Shown: positions 1 through 10,370 of the stretch, piece after piece
Numbering within the stretch: position 1 is the first letter of the stretch
Layout of the letters: every line of letters starts with the position of its first letter
Source of the DNA: Salvia splendens
Lineage: Eukaryota; Streptophyta; Magnoliopsida; Lamiales; Lamiaceae
Length of the DNA stretch: 64,000 bases
Direction of reading: 5' to 3'
Assembly (NCBI RefSeq): GCF_004379255.2
Contig: NC_056037.1
Coordinates: 33,763,012-33,827,011 of the forward strand
Notes under the pieces: model-generated
The model's database searches: none
Told to the model about the DNA's origin: nothing
The model's input: only the letters and a program-made list of their open reading frames with translations
Translations under genes and position numbers: made by a program

Positions 1-345
1 TCAGATCCACTAATTCAAGTAAAAAAACTATGAGCACAACACTAAAATTTGTAGGTAGTCCTTTTACTGCAAAGTGCATTTTGCCATGGAAGTAGCCTAA
101 TTAATGAAGCAGAGTTGAAATACTAGGAAAAGCAGAGTGGCATACATAGTTAACCAACTCTAATCCATACTCGATATATATAGTTGGCTCAAATGCATTG
201 AAGATCGAAAAAGAAACAACAGTCAATCCAAGTCACAGAAAATTCTCGACTGATGAAAAGCCAAAACAATCACCACGAACTAAGGCAAAATTTACCACAA
301 TGATACTGATACATGAAAAAAAGTTGGAAAAGGAAATATTCATAC
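1..345 (-). other. Part of CLC-c intron 1
   Basis: Non-coding AT-rich sequence downstream of the exon 1 donor on the minus strand. No second CLC exon is recognisable here, so intron 1 extends past the left edge of the window. The plus-strand reading frame that overlaps exon 1 resembles nothing and is treated as a shadow. Confidence 0.7.
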
Positions 346-539
346 TCGTAATCAAGGCTTTCGATGGGATAAACCTTGGCGCCAACAATAGCAATCTGAG
401 AGGTGGTATTGATTCTACTCCTGAGATTCAACAACGGCTCCCTCGCCTCCGAAAAAGAAGAAGCATCGCTGCCTCTTCCGTCGTTCTCTATGTCACCTCC
501 TCCATCAACGTAATCACTTTCAGGCTGACGATGATCCAT
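346..539 (-). CDS. CLC-c: CLC-c-type chloride channel, first coding exon (5' part of gene)
   Basis: First coding exon of a plant CLC anion channel/antiporter, a family that moves chloride or nitrate across vacuolar and other endomembranes. The minus-strand ATG is at 539. The exon encodes about 65 residues: an acidic N-terminus, the motif EPLLNLRSR, then NTTSQIAIVGAKVYPIESLDY, which is the conserved cytosolic segment just before the first membrane helix in CLC-a/b/c proteins. The frame runs into a clean donor (GA|GTATGA at 346/345), the position where plant CLC genes split the Glu codon after DY. Channel helices, selectivity filter and CBS domains would lie to the left of the window. The match to the CLC-c subgroup is from memory of the family, so a CLC-a/b paralogue is possible. 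Confidence 0.85.
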
Positions 540-909
540 CGATTAGACCGATAAATAACTGAATTAAGTTCAAAAAATCACGATTCGTCGAAAAGTCTCA
601 AAAATTACGATGATCTCGCAGATTCTAGATTAGCAGTGATGATATAGACACACGGGAAGTACATGTTATATTTCTGTAAAGGAAAGGGAGAGAAAGAGAG
701 GGACGCGTGAGCGTGAGCGTGAGCGAGATAGTGGTAATGGTAGAATGAGAAATGCAATGGCAAGAGCTTGAAGCTGCTAAAATGACGCCTGATTCAGATT
801 CTCCACTTCAATAATAGTACGAATTCAATGCGTTGTCTCTAATAGATGAGCAATAATTCATTGATTTGTTTGGACTTTTTGTAACTATATATGTGTGGGG
901 AAATATCAT
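540..909 (-). promoter_or_regulatory. CLC-c 5' UTR and proximal promoter
   Basis: Region upstream of the CLC-c start codon on the minus strand. It holds a purine-rich tract (about 680-700) and a short GAGCGT-type hexamer repeat (about 704-727). A TATATA-like string lies near 886-892. No transcription start can be fixed from sequence alone. The first transposon boundary lies about 570 bp upstream of the start codon. Confidence 0.4.
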
Positions 910-1107
910 ATGAAACTTGCACATTACTTTCCTTTATTTATCCATAAGATCTAGTACAATTCTTAATCATAGATATCGACAAGTTTTAATGTTTTGCAAT
1001 ATTTAAATATAATACTCCCTCCGTATGAAACTTGCACATAACAACTTTCCTTTATTTATCCATAAGATCTAGTACAATTCTTAATCATAGATATCGACAA
1101 GTTTTAA
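910..1107. repeat. 115-bp tandem duplication; second copy split by a transposon
   Basis: A 115-bp unit (910-1024) is repeated from 1025. The second copy stops at TAA (1105-1107) and resumes at 2656-2692, after the Harbinger element. The undisturbed first copy, reading across TTTTAATG near 987-992, is a local empty-site control that defines the insertion point exactly. The unit contains a Stowaway-like CTCCCTCCGT string. Confidence 0.85.
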
Positions 1108-1629
1108 GAGCATCTGCAACGGTGGACGGAGGGACAGTTTTAAGAGCATCTGCAACGGTGGACGGACGGCGTCCGTCCGTCCGTGCCGCTGGCAAGGACG
1201 AGCTCCACCGCCGCTGCGCTCGCGCCGCTGGCACGGCGCTGCTCGATGCATCAAGCACGTCCGTGCCAACGAGCAGCTGACGTGGCGGCACGCGATTGAG
1301 CAACGACATAGCCGTTGCCTTTGAATTATTATTTTAATTAAAAATCAATTTTAATTTAAAAAACTGATTAAAAATAATAATAATAATTCCACTTCCCAAA
1401 AAAATATATCCGTTTTTTACCGTTTTTCATCATTTTTAAAAAAAAATATTTTTTCCCCAAAAATACACATTTTCATCTATAAATGCCCCACTTTCACACC
1501 CAAAAATTCACCACACACTACACAATTCTCATCTACACTCTCTAATTTCCATTCTCATTCTCATTCTCATTCTCATCTTCATTCTCTCATATCCATTCTC
1601 AATCTTTCTTCCACTCCTACAACATAACA

Positions 1630-1844
1630 ATGTCCGACCAAGGTGATGACCCCCGTCCTCCCACGGTTGGAACCCCGAATGGTTCGGTTCACAATCGTTT
1701 TCTAGTCCGGAAACAGAATATTCGGCCTCTCCTCAAACCCAAAGTTCGGGCGTTCCGGGTGGCTACCGGCCATACCCAATCGACGACCAAGGTGCCCCCG
1801 AAGGGCGATACTGGTGGACACCGGAGAGTAGTGCCGCCGGATGA
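1630..1844 (+). pseudogene. ORF1 N-terminal relic of Harbinger element
   Basis: ATG at 1630 follows a TATA-box/5'UTR layout like that of the ORF1 genes in the other Harbinger elements here. The first 16 codons (MSDQGDDPRPPTVGTP) continue sensibly only after a one-base frame change near 1678. The second frame reads EWFGSQSFSSPETE..., then PGGYRPYPIDDQG, and ends WWTPESSAAG-stop at 1844. The Gly/Ser/Pro-rich N-terminus resembles those at 8496 and 17440. The Myb/SANT-like core is missing, so this is the 5' remnant in a deletion derivative. Confidence 0.6.
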
Positions 1845-2124
1845 GTAGTCATCCACGGGGTATTTTTAGCTTTTAATTATGTAATTTTTTATTTTTAGGA
1901 GTTTAATTATGTAATTTTTTATTTTTAGGTATTTTTAGTATTTTAATTATGTAATTTTTAATTTTTAGGATTTTAATTATGTCTTTTTTATTTTATTTGT
2001 AATTTGTAATATTTATTGTGGTTTTTTAATGAATTTTAATTTTACGAAAATGTTTTTGTTTAATTGAATTTTAAATTGAATTGTACTCGTCCTTGCGGAA
2101 GAGCACATCTGTGGGTGTTGTGCT

Positions 2125-2566
2125 TAGGGTTGGAATGATACGGTATACCGCGCCGAAATGGCTATACAGCTTACCGTACCGTGCGGTATGACCAAAAACC
2201 ATACCTTTACCGTACCGTTTTTGTCGGTATACCAAAATTTAGATATCGTTACCGTACCGCTTTTGTCGGTATACCGTACCGTGATTTCGGTATACCGCAA
2301 TATGCGGTATAACGTGATTTGGCGGTATATACCGCAATTGCGGTATATACCATATTTGCGGTATACCGTGTTATTTGCGGTATATACCGCAATTACGGTA
2401 TGATGTGGTATAACGCGGTATATACAAAATGCATACATTTACCGTACCTAAAACTGTCGGTACGACATGATACCGTACCGAAAAGTACGATATACCAAAA
2501 ATTCGATATTTTCGGTATTTTTTCGATACGGTAAGTGCGGTATTTCGGTATATTTTCCCAGTCCTA
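2125..2566. mobile_element. hAT-like MITE (442 bp) with TSD GTTGTGCT, nested
   Basis: The ends are TAGGGTTGGAATGATAC and, reverse-complemented, TAGGACTGGGAAAATA. A perfect 8-bp duplication GTTGTGCT flanks it at 2117-2124 and 2567-2574. The interior is made almost wholly of variants of CGGTATACCG / TACCGTACCG in both orientations and can form extensive foldback structure. The small reading frames on both strands are by-products of this repeat. It lies inside the 1108-2652 Harbinger element and is therefore younger than it. Confidence 0.88.
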
Positions 2567-2692
2567 GTTGTGCTATTGCCAGAGAGCAGGCAGAAAAAGT
2601 GGGATCGGGCCCACAACCGTGCTCGCTAGCAAGAGCACGGTCGTGGGTGCTCTAATGTTTTGCAATATTTAAATATAATACTCTCTCCATGA

Positions 2693-3816
2693 ATAAAAGG
2701 CATGTTAAAATAATACGAATATGTTATGAAAATTTTCAATTTTACTTAATTGTTTTTTAATAATTCTTATTGTTAAAATCAAAAAACACTTTGTGTTGAC
2801 GTAATAATTTTTATACGATGAGACAAATTGCAAAAAAAATTAAATTTCAAATACTATTACGAATCTAACTTGCGTGGTTTGAATGACGTTTAACTCTTTA
2901 TAATATTTCTAGTAAGAGGTAAGACCTTTTATTCACATGTAAAATAGGTAAACGCTTTTTTTGATACTAATTGAAAAGGAGGAAAAAACTTAATATCTAA
3001 TCATTCTTTTCTGTGAAATAAGTATAAACTTAGTATATTAATATTCACTTATTTAAGGGCTAATATATAAATAAAACTACATGAATTTTGAAGTGAATGT
3101 TGTTTCGTACATAAATTTTAATTTTCAGAATAAATCAAGTTCTTCATGTTTAAGTCGTGAAATTGAAAAACTTATAAAAAAAATATTACTCATATAGTAT
3201 TTATGACAAATCGAAAGTTTATATGCAAAACTGAATCACCCCAGATTTTTTATTTTTAATGGCTGTATCTCTATTTTTTTATAGTACCGTGACATGATGC
3301 TGAAAATTGGAAATGGGAGCAATATTATTTTGAAACCGAAAATAATATCGACAATAACATAATAAGATATTATTCTTTTATAACTTATTATATTTATAGT
3401 TGAAGATTCATGAGTTATTTGAAATTATTAATTTGCAGTTCAAGATCCGTGATCCATGATTCACGGTGAAGTTTAAACTTGGAAGTCCTAGGATTTAAAT
3501 TCAGTCGAGAGTTTCTTAATTGACTCTTATCCGTATAATATATAGTAATTAGGAAAGACCACGTTGATGAATTATGAATTACTATGATACAGTGACAGAA
3601 AAGGGAAATTGAATAAATCATTCATAATTGGTATGTGTCAAATTAAATAGTTTTTCCTTTCTTACTAGTACTATCTTTGTATCTTTTGTTTGTTGTGATA
3701 AGATTCTTATCTATTTCCTTTGTTGGTATTGAATTCTCATATGAATTAAATGGTTAGTAGGAACCAAGTACTCCTATTTTATATGCCGATCTCATATGGT
3801 TACCTAGCAAATAGGT
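2693..3816. other. AT-rich intergenic DNA, no gene seen
   Basis: No coding exon, RNA gene or element boundary could be supported. Long homopolymer runs and short frames without family resemblance fill the stretch. Confidence 0.6.
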
Positions 3817-4152
3817 TAGGGCTGGAAAAATATACCAAAATACCGCACTTACCGTACCAAAAAAATACCGAATTTTTGGTATATCATACTTTTCGGTACG
3901 GTATCATACCGTACCGACAATTTTAGGTACGGTAAAGGTATGCATTTTGTATATACCGCGGTATACCGCGTTATACCGCATCATACCGCAATTGCGGTAT
4001 ATACCGTAAATTTGCGGTTTATACCGCAAATAACACGGTATATACCGGAAATCACGGTAAACTGAAATCACGGTACGGTATACCGACAAAAACGGTACGG
4101 TAAAGGTATGATTTTTGGTCATACCGCATGGTATGATACGGTATGCGGTATC
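3817..4152. mobile_element. Second, end-truncated copy of the 2125-2566 MITE, inverted
   Basis: It begins TAGGGCTGGAAAAATATACC, the same terminus as the right end of 2125-2566. It carries the same CGGTATACCG-rich interior in opposite orientation, then fades at about 4152 in GGTATGCGGTATC followed by a T run, without the second terminal repeat. No 8-bp duplication was found, consistent with a lost end. Confidence 0.7.
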
Positions 4153-5247
4153 TTTTTTTAACTTTTTAAAAAACTTTACCTAATAAATACTATGCCGATA
4201 AGTACTCCAAACATGGAAAATGAGCAGTTTAATTTTTTCAATTGAGAACCGGCCAAATTTAATTTAATATGTAATTGATTAGTTGTTGATTAGCAAGTAC
4301 TAAATAAAATGGGTCGGTTGCCGCAATCAGCTCGAAAACTATATACTATAATCGGTTCAGATAATATACATAACTCATTGAGTTTAATTGTTGACGGAAT
4401 AAATCTAAACTAATAATTGTAATGCAACTATTGAAAAATTAGAAATAATATTCAATTTTTTTGGCTCAACTATTTCAACTTCCCAGGTGGTCGGCATTTT
4501 ATGGCGAACAAAAGTCTGAAGGATTCAATGTGAATAATAGTAATAAAAATAATAATAATAAAAATAAGTCATAATATTGGAAGTATCTAATTGGAGTATA
4601 ATTAGATATCAAGAGACCAATAGCTGTATATGAGAAATGTCATGGTGTACAAGTAATGTTTGATTTCTTGGCTCTCAAAATGAGGTCATCCACACACACA
4701 CACACACACGTATTATATATATGCGTGTCGTATTAAAATATTTTACGTAGTACTAGTATAACATTCTCTTTGAAAGAGATGGGTAGGTATAAGGGGTTTA
4801 TATAATACCTTCAATAAACGAATTGTTTTGGTTACTAACTGAAGAATTAATAGTTAAATGACTTGTTTTCTACAAAGATTAAAATCATATATTTACAAAA
4901 TATATAAATATATATAGAAAATTTATAGCAGATACTGCAAACAAGGGACAATAATCATAATATTATATAGCACTAGTAGAAACACAGCAGTAGATTTCAA
5001 GAAAAACAAGTGGTATTTTATGTACATAAAATTCCTAGAGACAACAGTACACAAACAGACCTAACTCAGATCCAAGCAACCAAATCACCATGAGATTCTC
5101 CTCAAAAAATACAAATTATACTATCACAGATCCTCGCAGTCGTGGCACCACTCTCCCTGATAAATTTATTATTACGCGAACAAAATTGCTGGTCAACTGT
5201 TGGTTTCATCTCCATCGACCATCGTCATTGACCATTTCCCGATCCCA
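4153..5247. other. Intergenic DNA with a (CA)n microsatellite
   Basis: AT-rich sequence without recognisable genes. A short CA dinucleotide run lies at about 4691-4709. From about 5100 the sequence approaches the 3' flank of the ARF pseudogene. Confidence 0.6.
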
Positions 5248-6930
5248 TCAGTAACCAGATTTAACGGTTGAAGAATGTTCTTCAGTGCCAACAGCTGCAT
5301 CAGACAGGAGGAGCTTCCCAGATTTGGCCTCTGCCAGGGAAAGTTTTATCTAAGGCAAGAGCCTCTTGGCTTCCTCGGTTGAGTAGATATATATCTTCTT
5401 CACCATGGTGCAAAATTCACTAAAAACGTGACAAAATATTAGCAGCTGTGGAAGCATAAGACAAATAATATGTGTCAAGAAAACTAGATAACCCTTCCAG
5501 AAGTTGCAGACTAACCAAAGTCACACAAATGAGAGACAACAGGCATGCACAAAATGAATGTCATGTTTTGCAAAATGGTGCAAATAACACAACTGCCTAG
5601 CTCAAAGAGGAACAGGGTGATTATGTGCTCCTTCACATGATCTCTTCCATAGAGAAGGATTAGGCCAGTTCAGACCATTGCAACATCGAAACGAACCCTA
5701 GCAGCATTAGAGTGCACCGTAATATGATAAACTATACTGACAAACAGAACATATTGAAAAGAGTCATAACACAGCTTAGAAGTAAATCTAGACATACGTA
5801 AATTAGACTCAACTGCCATGGATCATCTCCAACCATCATCATGTCATCCTCATCATCTGTGTAGACAACTTGCCATCATTGCTTTGTTGACCCAGAGTGT
5901 TCCCCTATAAGTTCAAACATCTCTTCAAATTTCTTGAGCAGATCCTCATAGCAATCAAACCTGGTCAAGTCCACTGCTCTTCCAACACCAATTCCTTGCA
6001 AGTGAACCTGGGCGACTTGTGAGCATATATCATTCAAAAGTGCAGTAGAGGGATTTCCGAAAGGAGAAAATCAATATTTCTAACCAAGGAAAAGAAACTC
6101 TACTCTTCAAAATATAATCATAAATTTTATTCAAGCAGGTCTACTATGCAAGTGTTTGTTAATCATATGTTCACATCAAATAGTAAGTTACAACAGCTGA
6201 AACATTCTAGACAGTAATTACAACAATACTTTATCCAAAACGATAAAATCTTACTCCGCAGAACCATAACTAAACAAGAAGCGGCAGAATAGCATAATCA
6301 GACAGAAATCCAAGACATGCTACTTTCAGTACAACGAATATTCAATAAGGATCCTGGATAAATTCAGAAATGATATGAAAAACTGTCCAGCCCCAAACCT
6401 CCACATAGCTGGTTAGAATTAATCAAGTATTGGTCATTTCAGTTAATCTCATTGTTTACTAACATCTAGTGACATTGAAATAAGGCAGTACATAGTAAGA
6501 TACCTTTGTGCAGCTGCGGATTTGCCTAGTGTGTGCATCATGAGGGGATCCAAGGCATGACTTATCAGGATCACAACTGACTGAGGGAGCATCAGAAGGT
6601 TTACAGTCTGATGGTCCAGAATGTTGTTGTTCATATTCGGCATCTAGAGGAACATGAGAATCCTCAATAGCTGATTCAGATTGAATGGCTGGTGACGTAT
6701 CATCAATATGAGACTGGTCAAGCAACTCGATTCCAAACAGCCTGCAGCCATTTGCCTGCCTTTTTTCACTTAGAGGAGCAAATGACTCTGCTGCAGTTGC
6801 TATTTGATTAGGCTGGTACACGGAGTTGCTCAAGATAGGTAGGAAGTTCTCATTAAAATTGATTCCGCTAATTCTGGTTCCATCACTGAGCTTAGGCGAT
6901 TGATATTTGCCACGACCTCGTGATGGATCA
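5248..6930 (-). pseudogene. Auxin response factor (ARF9/18-like) 3' end, decayed
   Basis: Three consecutive C-terminal exons of a class-B ARF transcription factor, minus strand. The first (~6930-6504) reads GCRLFGIELLDQSH ... SVSCDPDKSCLGSPHD ... RSCTK and ends in an intact donor. The second (6007-5813) starts VHLQGIGVGRAVDLTRFDCY and carries the PB1 dimerisation domain (YTDDEDDMMMVGDDPW). The third (~5419-5248) reads EFCTMVKKIYIYSTEEAKRL. Defects: an in-frame stop plus extra bases before WQVVYTDD, a donor changed from GT to TT at 5812/5811, and a stop for Lys in the PKIKL segment. The DNA-binding B3 domain and 5' exons are absent; homology ends where ORF1-type transposon sequence begins (~6930-6980). 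Retained introns show it is not a processed copy. Confidence 0.85.
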
Positions 6931-6982
6931 CAACCGGCAAATGACGGGGAGTCAGCCGGTGACTTCCACATACCTACTAAGA

Positions 6983-8044
6983 ATGCAGGGCATGCCTGCA
7001 GCTGCGGGGAGCAGGCAGGGGGTCCCCCAATCACCTGGGGACAATGTCTATCGCCCCTACATGGATTTATTGTCTAGTGATTCCACCCAGAGTACTCATC
7101 TGGAGACTCAATTCACTGGCATTGAGACTTTCTCTTTTGAGGAGTTGGGGCTATCTCCGGTCAGGGAGTCTCCCACTGAGATGCCACCGGCGGCAGGGAG
7201 GACGCGGAAGCAAGGGAGAGGGAAGGGCAAGGGCCCTACCTCGTCCTCGCGTGCGGGGAACGAGGGTGAGGCGGGGCAGAGGAGGAGGGGGAGGAAGCCA
7301 GCGGGAGAAAGAGGACCATCTGGAGCATAGGGGAGTGAGTCGCGCTGGCGAAGGCCTGGATCAATGTAGTCGAGGATCCCTACGTCAGGGCTAACCAGCA
7401 TATCGACAGAATGTGGTGGCGCATTAGCCAAAGTTACCTCCAATTCAAACCGCCAGGTGGGAAGCCTCACGATGGAGAGCAATGTCGGAAACAATGGGAG
7501 CGGCTGAGGAGGCAGCTCAGCCTTTTTTCCGGCATCTACCAAAACAACCTCCGCACGTCAACCAGCGGCATGTCCGCTGATGATGTGAAGCTTCTGTCTC
7601 ACCAGCAGTTCCCCGACAGTGAATTGGGTTTCGGGGAATTCAAATATTGGGAGGACTATTTTGTGGTGGAGACTTCCGCCAAGTTTAGTTCGGGTGTTGA
7701 AGCTGGCTGGCCGAAGCGGACGAAGATCAACGCCTCCGGAGAGTACAACAGCAGTGCCGATTCCCACGAATTCACTGACGCCGAGGCAGAGTTCCCGAAC
7801 CCTCAATCGTCTTCCCGCCGTCGTCGTCCGGTTGAGCAAAAGACCGCGATGCGGATGGCTAAGGGAAGCGCCAGCGGGTCCCCCGAGGTCCAATCAGCAG
7901 CTCCTTCCCTGATCGATCCCGAGCTCTCCTCACTCGCCCGCATACAGCAGCATGAGACCCTGATACACACCATGGAGAAGTGGTATGTATCCCTTATACA
8001 AGTTGATGCTGAATGATGTCATCGACAGTATGCGGCGTGATTTA
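6983..8044 (+). pseudogene. Harbinger ORF1 (Myb/SANT- and NAM-associated-like), N-terminal and central part
   Basis: Recognisable pieces in order: a Ser/Thr-rich N-terminus (YRPYMDLLSSDSTQSTH, frame of 6920); a basic Gly/Lys/Arg linker; then, after a frame change and stops near 7330-7350, the SANT-like block LAKAWINVVEDPYVRANQHI and MWWRISQSYLQ; the central GEQCRKQWERLRRQLSLFSG; and a C-terminal region ending HETLIHTMEKWY. A further small indel near 7985 moves the frame to LYKLMLNDVIDSMRRDL, which runs straight into the target TTA of the inserted element. This architecture is that of the accessory DNA-binding ORF1 of plant PIF/Harbinger elements, often mis-annotated as host genes. Several frame breaks make it non-functional. 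Confidence 0.75.
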
Positions 8045-9936
8045 GGGCACCCGCAACGTGTTCCGCCGGCGTTCCGCGTGCCGTTCCGCCGGAACGGTTT
8101 CACCGCGAAACGCGTTGCGGCGCACCATTCCGTTCCCATTCCGTTCTGGGTGCCGACGGCACGGAAAGCGGCACGGCTTGTGCCGCCACGCGCTGGGGCG
8201 ACGTGGCGCTCCCCGCTTCGTGCGTGCATCCCACTCGCCGGCCCGCGAGTGGGACACATCAGCGATGACGCAATAATTAATTTTTTTTTAAATTGATTTT
8301 TTAAAAAAAAAATTTTTTTTTGTTAACGGTAATATTACCGTTTTTTAACTTTTTTTTAATTTTTTAATTTTTATTTTTATTTTCTTATTCTATAAATACA
8401 CCTAATTTATTACATTTCACACACAACTACACATCTACTCTTCCTAAACCAACATCAATTCCTCTCCAATTTTCTATTTCAATCTCCTTCACAAAATGTC
8501 CGGAGACGGGAATTACGGCGGTGGCGGCTCCGGTGGGTGGGATCTCAACGCGTTCGGCGATTAGGAGACCATGTACAACACACTTGGTGGTTCCGGGTCG
8601 TCGACGCCGGGCACCCAGGGGTCGGCGACGCCCGGTGGGTACCAACCACCCACTTTCGATGTGGATGCCTACGCTCGACCACCCGGCTCGCGGCTTTCTC
8701 AGGGTTTGTCCCAGATTCGGGAGGATATCCCCGTTGAACCCACCCAGGGAGGAAGCCGAGGCGGTGGAAGCTCTAGGGCTGCGTCTGAGGCACCCGAGGA
8801 GGAGGAGGAGGAGGAACTGGAGGATCTGGGCCGGCATCCGTACAACAACGAAGAAACTAAGGCGGTGTACACCGCCTGGCTCACCGTCTCGTACGATCCC
8901 ATCGTCGGGAACCAACAAGCCGGCAAGTGCTTCTGGGAAAAGGTCCGTGATGTCTACCACCAGACTAAGCCGAAAGGGGCCCGGAAGCGCAAATATACAA
9001 TGCTCCGTGCTCACTTTGGCCGAGTCGACGCACAGGTCAAAAAATTTTGCGGCATCTACTCGGCCGAAGCGGCGAACTACCAAAGCGGAGCTTCGGGCGC
9101 CGACATTCTGAGGGCGGCTTTGCGCGTCTTCTACCAGGACACCGGTCTACAGTTCAAATATGTTAATATTTGGCAGCTCGTCAAGGACGAGGAAAGGTGG
9201 GCCGGCGGTGTCCGCTCGAGCTCGGGCTCAACCTCAAAGTGCACGAAGCACACGGCGAGCGAGAACTACTCGTCTGGTGACACCGGTGAGGCCAGCGAGG
9301 GTGAACCGCAGGTGTTTGGGGGTACGGGGGATCCAACGCCCGACGAATACGGGGGATCCAGCCGTGGGCGCCGTCGGCCGCAAGGGACGAAGGCGGCTAG
9401 AGCGAGGAAGGGCCGAGGCGAATCAAGCCAGTCGGCCTCGGGATCGGGCTCGCGGGAGGCTCGGACACACTTATGGTGGCGTACATAACCGCCACAATGG
9501 CGGACACTTCCCACTTCTCGTACGCCTAATTCACGGCCTGGTGGAACGGAATTGTGCATATGGCAGGAATTCTTGGTCTTCCTCCTCCCCCTAAACCTCG
9601 ACCACCTCCGGAGGATGATTCGCCAGCGGAGTAGTTTTTTTATATTCCCACGTTTAATTGTGTGTTTTTATTTTTTTTAAGTTTAAGTTGAATTTTTTTT
9701 TAATGTTGTGTGTTTTTTAATAAAGTGTGTTTATTTTTTATTAAATTGTGTTTATTTAAATTGAATTGGGTTGAAAATAAAAAAAAATGAAATTGAATGA
9801 ATAGTAATTTAAGGAACGGTTAAGGAACGGAGGGTTGCAGGTTCCGTTCCTTAGTTAAGGAATGGAGTAAAAAAGTACAGTGGGGCCCTCAAATAGTGGT
9901 TTAAGGAACGGTATAGGAATAGCGTTGTGGATGGCC
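8045..9936 (+). mobile_element. PIF/Harbinger-type element with ORF1 only, TSD TTA, nested
   Basis: Ends are GGGCACCCGCAACG and, reverse-complemented, GGCCATCCACAACG. TTA duplications lie at 8042-8044 and 9937-9939. The GC-rich left subterminal region is followed by CTATAAATACACC (about 8390), a 5' leader, ORF1 (8496-9634) and an AT-rich 3' region. There is no room for, and no trace of, the DDE transposase ORF2. Removing the 1892-bp element and one TTA rejoins the reading frame of the surrounding older ORF1, which proves the insertion. Confidence 0.92.
8496..9634 (+). pseudogene. Harbinger ORF1 protein, nearly intact
   Basis: ATG at 8496 lies about 105 bp downstream of a TATA box. Order: Gly-rich start (SGDGNYGGGGSGGWDLNAFG); an in-frame TAG at about codon 23 where the sister copy at 17440 has Trp; a Ser/Gly/Pro linker; an acidic run EEEEEEELEDLG; then the SANT/trihelix-like region (NNEETKAVYTAWLTVSYD, QQAGKCFWEKVRDVYHQTKP, KKFCGIYSAE) and a Lys/Arg/Ser-rich tail. 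One frameshift near 9470 separates GSGSREARTH from LMVAYITATMADTS...; an in-frame stop follows SHFSYA before FTAWWNGIV. The end is PPPEDDSPAE-stop (9634). So two stops and one frameshift disable it. The expected role is DNA binding and import of transposase, from knowledge of the family. Confidence 0.8.
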
Positions 9937-9939
9937 TTA

Positions 9940-10045
9940 GGAATGCCATCCCTGCCCGTGAGTGACGCCGGGACCGTCTACGGGCACGCTGGACTGGCGG
10001 CGGGGACGACGAGGAGTGAGACTAGGCAGCATTTGTCGAAGCTTG
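9940..10045 (+). pseudogene. C-terminal remainder of the older Harbinger ORF1
   Basis: Directly continues the frame broken at 8044: MRRDL | GMPSLPVSDAGTVYGHAG, then LAAGTTRSETRQHLSKLE. The segment runs into a T-rich 3' tract with no clear conserved stop. It is separated from its N-terminal part only by the 8045-9936 insertion. Confidence 0.75.
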
Positions 10046-10370
10046 AGGTTTTTTTTAACTATGTATTTTTTTTTAATAATTATGTATGTTTTTTGTTTTA
10101 AATAAAGTGGTTGCAATTTCTCCGTATTCGTGTCGAAATTTTAATTTTATAAATTATTTAATTTGGTGAATTTGTGAATTTTTATTATTGTAGATGTCCA
10201 TCGGGATGTCCGCCATTGTGCAGTGGGATGTCATTATGACGTGGCAGTGCAGTGGGATGTCCTTATGACGTGGCAGTGCAGTGGGATGTCCTTATGACAT
10301 GGCAGAAGGTATTTTTGGGATATCCGTCGGGATGTCCACGGGGACATCTGTTCCACTGTGGATGCTCTAA

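Larger units (their letters stand above)
1108..2652 (+). mobile_element. PIF/Harbinger-like non-autonomous element, TSD TAA
   Basis: The element runs from GAGCATCTGCAACGG to a terminus whose reverse complement is GAGCACCCACGACCG. It is flanked by TAA at 1105-1107 and 2653-2655, the 3-bp target duplication usual for PIF/Harbinger. It keeps a CTATAAATG promoter-like string (about 1479), a broken 5' fragment of an ORF1-type protein and AT-rich tandem repeats (about 1855-2000). Its first ~30 bp, together with flanking host bases, are duplicated at 1134-1166. A hAT-like MITE is nested at 2125-2566. No transposase is present. Confidence 0.85.
6980..10367 (+). mobile_element. Older PIF/Harbinger-type element carrying ORF1, 5' end missing
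   Basis: The right terminus (CCACTGTGGATGCTC at 10353-10367) is followed by TAA. The interior holds a broken ORF1 gene, interrupted at 8042 by a younger Harbinger element and resuming at 9940. The 3' untranslated part (about 10110-10367) has three tandem ~32-bp repeats with TGACGTGGCAGTG. It is clearly similar to the right half of the 521-bp element at 10371-10891. No left terminal repeat was found; ORF1 sequence abuts the ARF pseudogene. The left limit is approximate. Confidence 0.7.

Noticed and set aside
198..554. 118-codon plus-strand frame over CLC-c exon 1
   Set aside because: Antisense shadow of a recognisable CLC exon; no family resemblance.
2124..2616. Several overlapping frames rich in Tyr/Ile/Val
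   Set aside because: Direct translation of the CGGTATACCG foldback repeat of a MITE with clear target duplication.
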